Positions 1 to 4,880 are shown, numbered from the stretch's first letter. The stretch: DNA of 6,648 nucleotides from Pseudomonadota bacterium (GCA_023390955.1 JAEWBW010000457.1:1-6648), one strand, 5' to 3'. Made by a program: numbers and translations. Notes: generated by a model from the letters alone, not told the origin.

Positions 1-146
1 GCGGCGCCCAGCACGCCGTGGTGGCCGGCATAGTGGCCCGCGACGCCGCCGACGATGGCGCCCTTGATGCAGCCCTTGGCGTCGGCCGACGGCGCGACGG
101 CGAACGACGAGAGGACGACGGCGAGAACGACAGAACAGGATTTCAT
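1..146 (-). CDS. Small secreted glycine-zipper protein, N-terminal part (truncated by window edge)
   Basis: The start codon is at 146-144 and 48 codons are visible before the left edge. A GGAGA ribosome-binding site (plus-strand 155-159) sits 8 nt upstream of the ATG, which fixes the start. Residues 1-23 form a signal peptide: MKSC, a hydrophobic stretch VVLAVVLSSFAVA, then a cleavage-like PSADA before Lys24. After it comes a Gly/Ala/His-rich segment, about residues 29-48 (GAIVGGVAGHYAGHHG), typical of glycine-zipper proteins whose spaced glycines allow tight membrane or oligomer packing. I infer a small periplasmic or envelope-associated protein, exported by Sec; its function is unknown. It is divergent from the SnoaL-like gene to the right. 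An EcfG-type promoter motif upstream suggests induction by general stress. The C-terminus is outside the window, so full length is unknown. Confidence 0.75.
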   Translation of the reverse strand, partial: MKSCSVVLAVVLSSFAVAPSADAKGCIKGAIVGGVAGHYAGHHGVLGA

Positions 147-179
147 GTTCGATATCTCCAAAGACGATGGCCGCTTCTC

Positions 180-205
180 AACGAGCGCAGGCGCCGCGCC
201 GTTCC
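180..205 (-). promoter_or_regulatory. Candidate sigma-EcfG (general stress response) promoter for the glycine-zipper gene
   Basis: Read on the minus strand this is GGAAC-N17-CGTT, an exact match to the alphaproteobacterial EcfG consensus as I know it (GGAAC, 16-17 bp, CGTT). The -10 element ends at 180, so transcription would start around 170-174. That leaves a leader of about 25 nt with the GGAGA site at 155-159 and the ATG at 146. Sequence and spacing are seen directly; use by EcfG is inference. Confidence 0.6.
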
Positions 206-370
206 ACAAGCGCAGTCGCGCGGGCTCGCAACTCGCCGTTGCAGCCATGAACCTGGCATTGCGCGGGCCCGTCAAAGGCTGTGGAACAGGCCCGTGATTT
301 TGCGGATTGATGCACCGAGGCGACGCAGACTAGCGTTTGATGTCGGCGACCTCCAAAGGGGCGGGCGAAC

Positions 371-820
371 ATGACGGTCGAGAAGCTGAACCGCCAGCGC
401 GTGCTGGATTTGCTCGATGCGCTCACGCGCAGCGATCACGACACCGCGCTGTCGCATTGCACCGACGACGTCGACTTCCTCACCCACGCGCCGATCGACG
501 TGCTGCCGCATATGGGCCCGCGCCGCGGCAAGGCCGAGCTGCGCGAGCTGTGGGAATTGGTGGACAGCCGCTATTCCGAGATGCGCTATCAGATGCCGCA
601 GATCGTCACCGAGGGCGACACGGTCGCGGTCTATCTGCGCGCCTTCTTCAAGAAGCGCAGCAACAGCCGCGTCGTGCAGTTCGACATGGCGGTGTTCTAC
701 AGTTTTCGCGGCGGGCTGGTGAGCCAGATCCGCGAGATCATCGACTCCTACGACCTGGTGCAGCAGGTGCTCGAGCGCGAGATCGGCCCGCTGATCGTCG
801 GCGGGCAGGACGGGGGCTGA
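371..820 (+). CDS. SnoaL/NTF2-like (cone-shaped fold) family protein, copy 1
   Basis: The product is 149 aa. An AAGGGG ribosome-binding site about 10 nt upstream supports the ATG at 371. The sequence has the SnoaL/ketosteroid-isomerase-like pattern: an N-terminal helix (RQRVLDLLDALTRSD), a D-DVDFLTHAPIDVLPHMG segment forming the pocket mouth, then G-KAELRELWELVDS, two or three beta strands, and a closing strand and helix with FRGGLVSQIREIIDSYDLVQQ. This fold binds small hydrophobic ligands and is used by isomerases, cyclases and hydrolases as well as non-enzymatic proteins. No diagnostic catalytic dyad can be assigned, so the substrate is unknown. There is no signal peptide, so it is likely cytoplasmic. 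The closest relative here is the gene at 1234-1674: both share the PID-x-x-P-x-MG-x-R-x-GK and IDS-x-DLV-x-Q motifs and nearly equal length, indicating tandem duplication. It is divergent from the glycine-zipper gene, with 224 bp between the start codons. Confidence 0.85.
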   Translation: MTVEKLNRQRVLDLLDALTRSDHDTALSHCTDDVDFLTHAPIDVLPHMGPRRGKAELRELWELVDSRYSEMRYQMPQIVTEGDTVAVYLRAFFKKRSNSRVVQFDMAVFYSFRGGLVSQIREIIDSYDLVQQVLEREIGPLIVGGQDGG

Positions 821-847
821 GGCCCGGCCACGGCAGCCTCCCCGGCT

Positions 848-968
848 GTCGTCCTGGCGAAGGCCAGGACCCATAGCCACCGAACCCTGCAATGGGCAGG
901 CTGGCGATTGCAGGCCTGCCGCCAAACCCGCTCTAGGGGTAATGGGTCCTGGCTTTCGCCAGGACGAC
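848..968. repeat. Pair of inverted REP-like hairpins between the two SnoaL-like genes
   Basis: Two 27-nt copies lie in opposite orientation at 848-874 and 942-968, differing at one base. Each is itself a perfect 8-bp hairpin, GTCCTGGC/GCCAGGAC, around a four-base loop (GAAG in the left copy, GAAA in the right copy read on the minus strand). The 67 bp between them hold further small palindromes, including GCAGGCCTGC at 910-919. The layout resembles REP doublets (BIME/REPIN-type), and similar hairpins are frequent in Bradyrhizobium intergenic regions from memory. The left hairpin begins 28 nt after the first SnoaL stop, so it may also act in mRNA 3'-end formation or stability. I see no gene in the whole 821-1233 gap; it holds this element and then an AT-richer promoter region. 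Confidence 0.8.
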
Positions 969-1111
969 GGCGGAGGGAACCTCTTGAACTCCCTCGCCTT
1001 CCCCGGCCTACGGGCAAACCGGCAGAGATAGGCATCCCACCCACGGGAAACTACGGGGTTCTATTGCAAATCTCACATTTGGCCCTCAATTGTGCATTGC
1101 AATATCGTGAA

Positions 1112-1139
1112 TTGCGTTTTGGCTAAGAACGACTATCTG
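1112..1139 (+). promoter_or_regulatory. Possible sigma-70 type promoter for the second SnoaL-like gene
   Basis: TTGCGT (1112-1117) and TATCTG (1134-1139) are 16 bp apart, in a markedly AT-richer stretch (about 1060-1220) just upstream of the gene. A hyphenated palindrome TTTGT-AC-ACAAA (1140-1151) directly follows the -10-like box, where an operator could sit. The match is weak and rests mainly on position and base composition. Confidence 0.25.
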
Positions 1140-1233
1140 TTTGTACACAAATGAATTGAACGACCCCGCGCCACCTACTGTGCATGGGGTTGTTTTCCGT
1201 TTTTCTAAGCAGCCAGTTTCAGGACCGAAGCAA

Positions 1234-1674
1234 ATGACAGAGCACAGCCTCTGGCGTTTCTCGCGTGCATTGCATCGCGCGATCAACGACCGGCAATTTG
1301 AGGACATCGAGGCGCTGATCGACGAGGACGTCGACTGGGCGCTGTATGGCCCGATCGACATGTTTCCGTTCATGGGCGCCCGCCATGGCAAGCGCGCCGT
1401 GCTCGAGGTGATCCGGCAGCTGGCCGACAATTTCCATGTCCGCCGCTTCGACCGCGAGACCGTGATGCTCGGCGTGGATTCGGCCGCTTCGATGCTGCGC
1501 TATTCGCTGACGGCGCAGGATTCCGACAAGCCGATCTCACTGCGGGTGGCGCAGTTCGCCCAGTTCAGGGCCGGCCGCCTCACCAATCTGCGCGTGCTGA
1601 TCGACAGCTTCGACCTGGTCGAGCAGGCGCTCGGCCAACCGATACACCTGCCCCGGATGACCAGCGCAGGCTGA
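1234..1674 (+). CDS. SnoaL/NTF2-like (cone-shaped fold) family protein, copy 2
   Basis: The product is 146 aa from the ATG at 1234, which has an AGGA ribosome-binding site (1221-1224) 9 nt upstream. The frame stays open upstream to a TTG at 1141, but those 31 residues lie in AT-rich leader sequence and do not resemble the family. Domain order matches copy 1: helix (SRALHRAINDRQFEDIEALI), the EDVDWALYGPIDMFPFMG segment, GKRAVLEVIRQL, central beta strands (ETVMLGVDSAASMLRYSL, SLRVAQFAQFRAG), and final IDSFDLVEQAL helix. About 12 of 26 positions are identical to copy 1 over the PID/MG/GK block. It lacks copy 1's basic KKRS loop, so the two have diverged and may bind different ligands. The reaction, if any, is unknown. 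It is preceded by 413 bp of non-coding DNA with an inverted REP pair, so it is probably transcribed separately from copy 1. Confidence 0.85.
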   Translation: MTEHSLWRFSRALHRAINDRQFEDIEALIDEDVDWALYGPIDMFPFMGARHGKRAVLEVIRQLADNFHVRRFDRETVMLGVDSAASMLRYSLTAQDSDKPISLRVAQFAQFRAGRLTNLRVLIDSFDLVEQALGQPIHLPRMTSAG

Positions 1675-1680
1675 CGAGTT

Positions 1681-1799
1681 ACCAACGGGCCCCTCAACCA
1701 GGGACCGGCAAAGACACCAGCGCTCGAGCTTTCGGCCTCCAGCCCCGCCGAAGCTCGCGCTTGACGTCGCCGGGCGCGCCAGTCGCGCGGCCCGTTGGT
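1681..1799. repeat. Nested inverted-repeat structure in the gap after the second SnoaL-like gene
   Basis: A perfect 11-bp inverted repeat, ACCAACGGGCC (1681-1691) and GGCCCGTTGGT (1789-1799), encloses a second hairpin, CGAGCTTTCGGC (1725-1736) with GCCGAAGCTCG (1747-1757), which pairs with a single bulged T. The structure begins 7 nt after the stop of the gene ending at 1674. No T-run follows, so it is not a classic terminator. It could be a small decayed mobile palindromic element or an mRNA-stabilising fold. The 304-bp gap 1675-1978 has no gene I can support; besides this it holds the 19-bp near-palindrome at 1811-1829. Confidence 0.5.
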
Positions 1800-1810
1800 T
1801 CGATTTTGAA

Positions 1811-1829
1811 GGCCAGATGACATTTGGCC
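1811..1829. promoter_or_regulatory. 19-bp near-perfect palindrome, candidate operator
   Basis: Arms of 9 bp, GGCCAGATG and CATTTGGCC, are centred on A1820, with eight of nine positions pairing (G1816 against T1824 fails). It lies 150 bp upstream of the exported beta-rich protein's start. The size and symmetry fit a dimeric repressor or activator site. No regulator gene is in the window, so this is inference from symmetry alone. Confidence 0.3.
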
Positions 1830-1978
1830 CGCGGCATTTTGATTTGCCACCGCGCGAGCGCCGCGCCACAATTTCGGACGGTTGGGTCCGCATCGTGGAC
1901 GGACTGATTTGCGCAGGACTGCATCACGGAAAGCTGCACACTTTCCCGGTCATGCGTGGGGTTTGACGGGCAGAGACC

Positions 1979-2896
1979 ATGGAATTGTCGACAGGTTTTG
2001 GCTGGGCCAGGCTGCCGTTGCTGGCGGCCGCATTGCTGCTGGCGGCCGGATCGGCCGCGCCAGCGCAGATGCCGCCGGCTCAGGCGACGCCGGCTGCGGC
2101 TCCCGACGACGAGGCGGAGGCCGAGGCCGCGCCCGACGTCAACAATGCCGACGTGCTGAGGGATATCGACGTCGACAAGCTCGACTGGAGCCAGCTCGCG
2201 GTCGATGCCGCCACCCTCAACGACGCCATCGCCGCGAAGAAGCGCGCCGCCAAGGCCGGCTCCGACCCCGGGCTGAACTGGTCGTCCGACCGGCGCGCGG
2301 ATGGCAGCTCCGCCGTGACCGTCAAGCAGTCGGTCACCCCGTTCTGGGACACGCGGATCGGCGCCGACATGACGGTCGCCCCCACCGCCACCACCATGTC
2401 CGAGCTAATGGCGCAGAAGGCTGCCAATGGCGGCAACCTCCCGCAATCCTCCGGCAGCGCCTGGGCGGCGGCGACCGCGCCCGGCGCCGGCTCGATCTGG
2501 GACAAGACCTCCGTGGAAGCCCGCGTCGACCCCGGCGCGGAGCAGAGCAAGCTCGGCGCCAACCTCACCAAGTCGGTGCCGCTGTCGGGCGATTATTCGC
2601 TGACGCTGCAGAACGGCTACAACGTCATCCAGCAGGGCACGACGCCGATCCCCGGCATCGCCGGCCACATCACCCGCAACTACGAGACCGACCAGTCGGC
2701 CAAGGTCACCATCACCGACACCGGCACCAGCTTCATTGCGGGACAGACGATGTCGAGCACGGACGACCGCTGGCTGCGCAAATTCGGCGCCGAGCAAAAA
2801 CTGTTCGACAACGTCACCGTGTCGGGCTCGGTCGGCGAGACCTCGCAGGGCACCGTGAACAAGAGCCTGAGCGCGGGTTTCAAGAAGAGCTGGTGA
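1979..2896 (+). CDS. Exported beta-strand-rich protein, possible outer-membrane protein (function unknown)
   Basis: The product is 305 aa. Residues 1-29 are a Sec signal peptide: a short N-region with Arg11, the core LPLLAAALLLAAGSAA, and a cleavage-like APA before Gln30. Residues about 30-55 are a Pro/Ala/Glu linker, followed by an acidic helix-like part (DIDVDKLDWSQLAVDAATLNDAI) and a Lys/Ala-rich stretch. From about residue 95 to the end the chain alternates polar and hydrophobic residues in beta-strand fashion (KQSVTPFWDTRIGADM, SVEARVDP, DYSLTLQNGYNVIQQG, AKVTITDTG, NVTVSGSVG). It ends ...LSAGFKKSW, a terminal aromatic as in many outer-membrane barrels, although the -3 residue is Lys. 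I infer a periplasmic or outer-membrane protein and cannot assign a family. The ribosome-binding site is weak (GGGCAGAG); the start is chosen because it places the signal peptide exactly at the N-terminus. It appears monocistronic. Confidence 0.75.
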   Translation: MELSTGFGWARLPLLAAALLLAAGSAAPAQMPPAQATPAAAPDDEAEAEAAPDVNNADVLRDIDVDKLDWSQLAVDAATLNDAIAAKKRAAKAGSDPGLNWSSDRRADGSSAVTVKQSVTPFWDTRIGADMTVAPTATTMSELMAQKAANGGNLPQSSGSAWAAATAPGAGSIWDKTSVEARVDPGAEQSKLGANLTKSVPLSGDYSLTLQNGYNVIQQGTTPIPGIAGHITRNYETDQSAKVTITDTGTSFIAGQTMSSTDDRWLRKFGAEQKLFDNVTVSGSVGETSQGTVNKSLSAGFKKSW

Positions 2897-2917
2897 GACC
2901 AGCGCCCTATTCCCTCC

Positions 2918-2963
2918 CCTCATCCTGAGGAGCGCGCAAAGCGCGCGTCTCGAAGGATCGAGG
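2918..2963. repeat. Dispersed hairpin repeat downstream of the exported protein gene
   Basis: The element folds as CCTC-ATCCT-GAG, then GCGCGC-AAA-GCGCGC at the tip, then CTC-AGGAT-GAGG, with small internal mismatches. It starts 21 nt after the stop at 2896. Elements of the form CTCATCCTGAGGAGC...TCTCGAAGGATGAGG are abundant in Bradyrhizobium genomes as I remember them. It may serve as a 3' end or stability element for the upstream gene. The rest of the 246-bp gap to 3142 shows nothing clear. Confidence 0.65.
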
Positions 2964-3142
2964 CCCCGCTTTCCATCGCTAAAATGCGAGCGAAGCGCCA
3001 CGGCAAAGCCGCCGAATGGCCGGTCCCTGCCGCATCTCGGCCCCTATGCCGTCAAAATCGGACGCCCTGATGCCACCGTCATCACAGCTTCGCGGGGGAC
3101 ACTCGCCAAGTGGGATAGTTGGTGGGAACAAGGGGAACAGCG

Positions 3143-3565
3143 ATGAGCGTCATTCGTTCGGAAAAGATTGAATCAACCTCGACCGAGACCGAAACCGTCG
3201 ATGCCAATCTGGCCGCGGTGTCGGAGGTCGAGAACGGCATCCGCGATTTCGTGCGCAACGACATCGCCTATCTGCGCCGCCCGGCGGCTGGCAACGAGGC
3301 GCCGCTCGAGCCGACCGCGGAGGCCACCGTCTCCAACGTCAACTCGCTGATCCAGCGCGTCGCCGGCACCTCGCTCGCCGAGATCGAGAATCTGGTCTCC
3401 GAGCTTGAGAGCCTGCGTGAGCTGCTGCATGCCGAAGGCCAGCGCGTCCAGCGCGAGATCTCGGGCTATGCCCAGCTCAGCCAGGCCGCGATGAAGTCGA
3501 CGCGCATGATCGCCGACAACGTCCAGCAGTGGAAGCGCGCCGCCGACGGCCTGCGCAACAGCTAA
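3143..3565 (+). CDS. Small alpha-helical/coiled-coil protein of unknown function
   Basis: The product is 140 aa. AGGGGA (3131-3136) lies 6 nt before the ATG at 3143, so I prefer this over the TTG at 3119, eight codons upstream. Residues 1-20 are Ser/Thr/Glu-rich and probably disordered. The rest is almost wholly helical: a segment with ENGIRDFVRNDIAYLRRP (about 30-47), a Pro/Glu linker, then a long amphipathic helix from about residue 63 with heptad-like spacing (LIQRVA, LAEIENLVSELESLRELL, VQREISGYAQL, MKSTRMIADNVQQW). There are no cysteines, no membrane segment and no signal peptide, so it is likely cytoplasmic and self-associating. I do not recognise the family. The gene is a single unit, closed 20 nt later by a strong terminator. 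An exact EcfG-like motif (3134-3158) overlaps its start codon. Confidence 0.8.
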   Translation: MSVIRSEKIESTSTETETVDANLAAVSEVENGIRDFVRNDIAYLRRPAAGNEAPLEPTAEATVSNVNSLIQRVAGTSLAEIENLVSELESLRELLHAEGQRVQREISGYAQLSQAAMKSTRMIADNVQQWKRAADGLRNS

Positions 3566-3585
3566 GAGCTGCGCATTCGTTTCAA

Positions 3586-3619
3586 CCGCCGCGTTCCCGA
3601 GGGAGCGCGGCGGTTTTTT
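3586..3619 (+). terminator. Strong intrinsic terminator of the coiled-coil gene
   Basis: CCGCCGCG (3586-3593) pairs with CGCGGCGG (3606-3613). The stem continues inward with a T-G wobble, T-A and C-G pairs to a CGAG loop, about 12 bp in all, and is followed directly by six T residues (3614-3619). It lies 20 nt after the stop at 3565. This is the clearest Rho-independent terminator in the window. Confidence 0.92.
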
Positions 3620-3722
3620 GATTCCAAGTAGGACGCCTTCGCGGGGCATGACGACGACAGGGCGGCCTGCCGCGACGTGAACGCCCGGCAACATCCTCAC
3701 TTGAACTTAACTTGCGTCCGCC

Positions 3723-3741
3723 GCGACTAAGGTCTAGTCGC
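3723..3741. promoter_or_regulatory. 19-bp hyphenated palindrome upstream of the 45-aa membrane protein, candidate operator
   Basis: GCGACTA-AGGTC-TAGTCGC is a perfect 7-bp inverted repeat with a 5-bp spacer, 51 bp before the ATG at 3793. A weak promoter, TTGAAC (3701-3706) and GACTAA (3725-3730) with an 18-bp spacer, would have its -10 inside the left arm, so a bound protein could block RNA polymerase. Alternatively it forms a hairpin in the 5' leader. The palindrome is seen directly; its role is inference. Confidence 0.4.
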
Positions 3742-3792
3742 AGACCGTACATTTACGGCATTCGACGTTTGCGACTTGGTGGGGGACATTTC

Positions 3793-3930
3793 ATGGAAAG
3801 CATTCGGCCCGAGACCACGGATCCGATTCCGATGCGCGCCGCGCCGACGCAGTTCGGCACGATCATGCTCCGCTTCGTCGGATTGCTGGTCGTGGCAGTC
3901 GCGATCCTGGCGTTCGTCTACAGCCGCTGA
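3793..3930 (+). CDS. Small single-pass membrane protein, 45 aa, unknown function
   Basis: A GGGGGA ribosome-binding site (3781-3786) sits 6 nt before the ATG at 3793. Residues 1-22 are hydrophilic (MESIRPETTDPIPMRAAPTQ), followed by one hydrophobic helix at about 24-43 (TIMLRFVGLLVVAVAILAFV) and the very short tail YSR. With acidic and basic residues both present before the helix and only Arg after it, orientation is uncertain. There is no cleavage site, so it is probably an anchored inner-membrane microprotein. No family is recognised. It converges with another single-TM microprotein (3999-4145) 68 bp away. The good ribosome-binding site, complete frame and membrane helix argue for a real gene. 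Confidence 0.7.
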   Translation: MESIRPETTDPIPMRAAPTQFGTIMLRFVGLLVVAVAILAFVYSR

Positions 3931-3956
3931 AACGCGGCTGCGCCTGTCATCAAAGG

Positions 3957-3971
3957 TTAACGAAAGCTTAA
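3957..3971. promoter_or_regulatory. CtrA-like site TTAA-N7-TTAA between two convergent microprotein genes
   Basis: TTAA (3957-3960), seven bases, then TTAA (3968-3971) match the core CtrA recognition pattern of alphaproteobacteria. Such an AT-rich pattern is rare by chance in DNA of this GC content. Its place is odd, because it lies downstream of both flanking genes rather than in a promoter. Confidence 0.3.
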
Positions 3972-3988
3972 GCGCTGAATCTCAGCGC
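3972..3988. terminator. Possible bidirectional terminator hairpin between convergent genes
   Basis: GCGCTGA (3972-3978) and TCAGCGC (3982-3988) form a perfect 7-bp stem with a 3-base loop, lying between genes ending at 3930 (plus) and 3999 (minus). No uninterrupted T-run follows on either side, so termination would be weak or helped by Rho. Confidence 0.4.
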
Positions 3989-3998
3989 AAGAGGGACC

Positions 3999-4145
3999 TT
4001 ATCGGTCAATCGAGAAGGTCGAGGCTTCGACGGTGTAGCCGCTCTCGGCGTAGCCCTGCACCACCATGCCGGCAACGAGCATCACGGCGAGCGTCGCGGT
4101 CGCGAAGATAAAGCCTACGAATTTCAGTGCGCCGCGGTCAGCCAT
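3999..4145 (-). CDS. Small single-pass membrane protein, 48 aa, unknown function
   Basis: This frame runs from ATG at 4145-4143 to TAA at 4001-3999. Upstream on the minus strand AGGGGA lies about 9 nt before the start, with a second purine-rich GAGGA closer in. The protein begins MADRGALKFVG and has one hydrophobic helix at about residues 9-29 (FVGFIFATATLAVMLVAGMVV), then a short polar tail rich in Tyr, Ser and Glu that ends FSIDR. The N-terminus is positively charged (Arg4, Lys8), so the tail is predicted to face the periplasm. The helix could be an uncleaved signal anchor. No family is recognised; similarly sized hypothetical proteins occur in Bradyrhizobium from memory. The 249 bp upstream (4146-4394) hold its promoter region but no motif I trust. 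Confidence 0.7.
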   Translation of the reverse strand: MADRGALKFVGFIFATATLAVMLVAGMVVQGYAESGYTVEASTFSIDR

Positions 4146-4362
4146 GGTCCTCGATCCCCTGTCGTCTACCCAGTTCGTTCAAATAGACAGCGACAGGTTC
4201 ATAATTAGTTAGCATCTCGAGGGTTCCGCGAAGCACTTTGTCGCCCCGCGCGAACCGTCGCCGGGCTTATGGCAGGGGTGCTGAATCGCGTCCATAGCGC
4301 GCGGGCAACACCTCGGCACTTTCGCCTGTGCCTGGCGCGCCAGTTCCCGCGCACTCGATCGA

Positions 4363-4408
4363 TTCTAAACTGCGCTTTTTAAGCTGCGCCCGTTTTAAGC
4401 TACGCCCT
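4363..4408. repeat. Short imperfect tandem repeat at the 3' end of the downstream MaoC gene
   Basis: TTTTAAGCTGCGCCCG (4377-4392) and TTTTAAGCTACGCCCT (4393-4408) agree at 14 of 16 positions. A weaker third copy, TTCTAAACTGCGCT (4363-4376), precedes them. The rightmost copy contains the stop codon and last codons of the MaoC gene, so the duplication carried the stop codon into the 3' flank. It is a local replication-slippage type repeat, with no T-rich hairpin on the minus strand. Confidence 0.6.
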
Positions 4409-4880
4409 TGGCGCGCATCGGCACGAAGGCGGAGGCGGTGATCGAATAGACCTCCTCGCCGCGCTGGTTGGTGCCGGTGGTGCGGGCCGTCAAAATGCCC
4501 CAGCCGGGACGCGAGCCAGAGGCGCGCTTGTCGATGACGACGTTGACGAAGCTGATGGTGTCGCCGGCGAGCACCGGCTTCATCCAGCGCAGATCACGGA
4601 AGCCGGGCGAAGGTCCCCACACCGCAACTTCCTCGCCGCGCTCGGTCGCTTCGCGCGCCAGTCGCTTGCCGTCATCGACGAGCAGCCGCATGCAGGCGGA
4701 GCCGACATGCCAGCCGGAGGCGGCGAGACCGCCGAACAACGACTTGCGGCCCTCCTCCTCGTCGAGATGAAAGCGCTGCGGGTCAAACTTGGCGGCAAAA
4801 GTCTTGATCGCCTCCGCGGTGAAAGTGTGCGAGCCGATCTCGCGGCGCTGGCCGATCGCGATCTCTTCGAAAAAGCGCAT
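4395..4880 (-). CDS. MaoC-like (hot-dog fold) dehydratase/hydratase, downstream gene of the pair
   Basis: The product is 161 aa, the usual size of single-domain MaoC proteins. The ATG at 4880-4878 overlaps the stop of the upstream gene as TGATG, indicating translational coupling. The hydratase motif reads F-DPQRF-H-LDEE: Asp33 and His38 keep the D-x4-H spacing of the catalytic pair in R-specific enoyl-CoA hydratases of the PhaJ/MaoC type. It is followed by GGLAASGWH and, further on, the strands around RWMKPVLAGDTISF and SRPGWGILTARTTGTNQRGEEV. Expected activity is hydration or dehydration of an acyl thioester; the chain-length specificity cannot be read. It is cytoplasmic, with no signal peptide. 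The frame stays open upstream, but that extension only overlaps the neighbouring gene. The upstream gene is a paralogue, so the two may form a heterodimer or serve related substrates. Confidence 0.9.
   Translation of the reverse strand: MRFFEEIAIGQRREIGSHTFTAEAIKTFAAKFDPQRFHLDEEEGRKSLFGGLAASGWHVGSACMRLLVDDGKRLAREATERGEEVAVWGPSPGFRDLRWMKPVLAGDTISFVNVVIDKRASGSRPGWGILTARTTGTNQRGEEVYSITASAFVPMRAKGVA

Noticed and set aside
284..308. GGAAC followed by a GGATT-like box as an EcfG promoter for the first SnoaL-like gene
   Set aside because: The -10 box does not match CGTT at 16 or 17 bp spacing, unlike the exact match on the opposite strand at 180-205.
272..925. 217-codon minus-strand frame opposite the first SnoaL-like gene
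   Set aside because: Its composition (Asp, His, Leu and Ala-rich repeats) is that of an antisense shadow, it has no ribosome-binding site, and the plus-strand frame has clear family motifs.
1141..1233. N-terminal extension of the second SnoaL-like protein from a TTG start
   Set aside because: The extension lies in AT-rich promoter-like sequence, has no family similarity and no good ribosome-binding site; the ATG at 1234 matches copy 1 in length.
1882..2928. Long plus-strand open frame of 348 codons
   Set aside because: It overlaps the 1979-2896 gene in another frame. Its product is an Arg/Gly-rich low-complexity chain typical of a GC-rich shadow, whereas the 1979 frame has a proper signal peptide and beta pattern.
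3173..3700. 175-codon minus-strand frame opposite the coiled-coil gene
   Set aside because: It reads through the intrinsic terminator and lies antisense to a frame with a good ribosome-binding site and heptad-like pattern.
4332..4343. Perfect 12-bp palindrome CTGGCGCGCCAG
   Set aside because: A short GC-only palindrome in GC-rich DNA with no promoter context; likely chance.
4269..4382. Plus-strand 37-codon frame in the gap between the 48-aa gene and the MaoC operon
   Set aside because: There is no ribosome-binding site, the product is Arg-rich with no helix or domain, and it includes the local tandem repeat.
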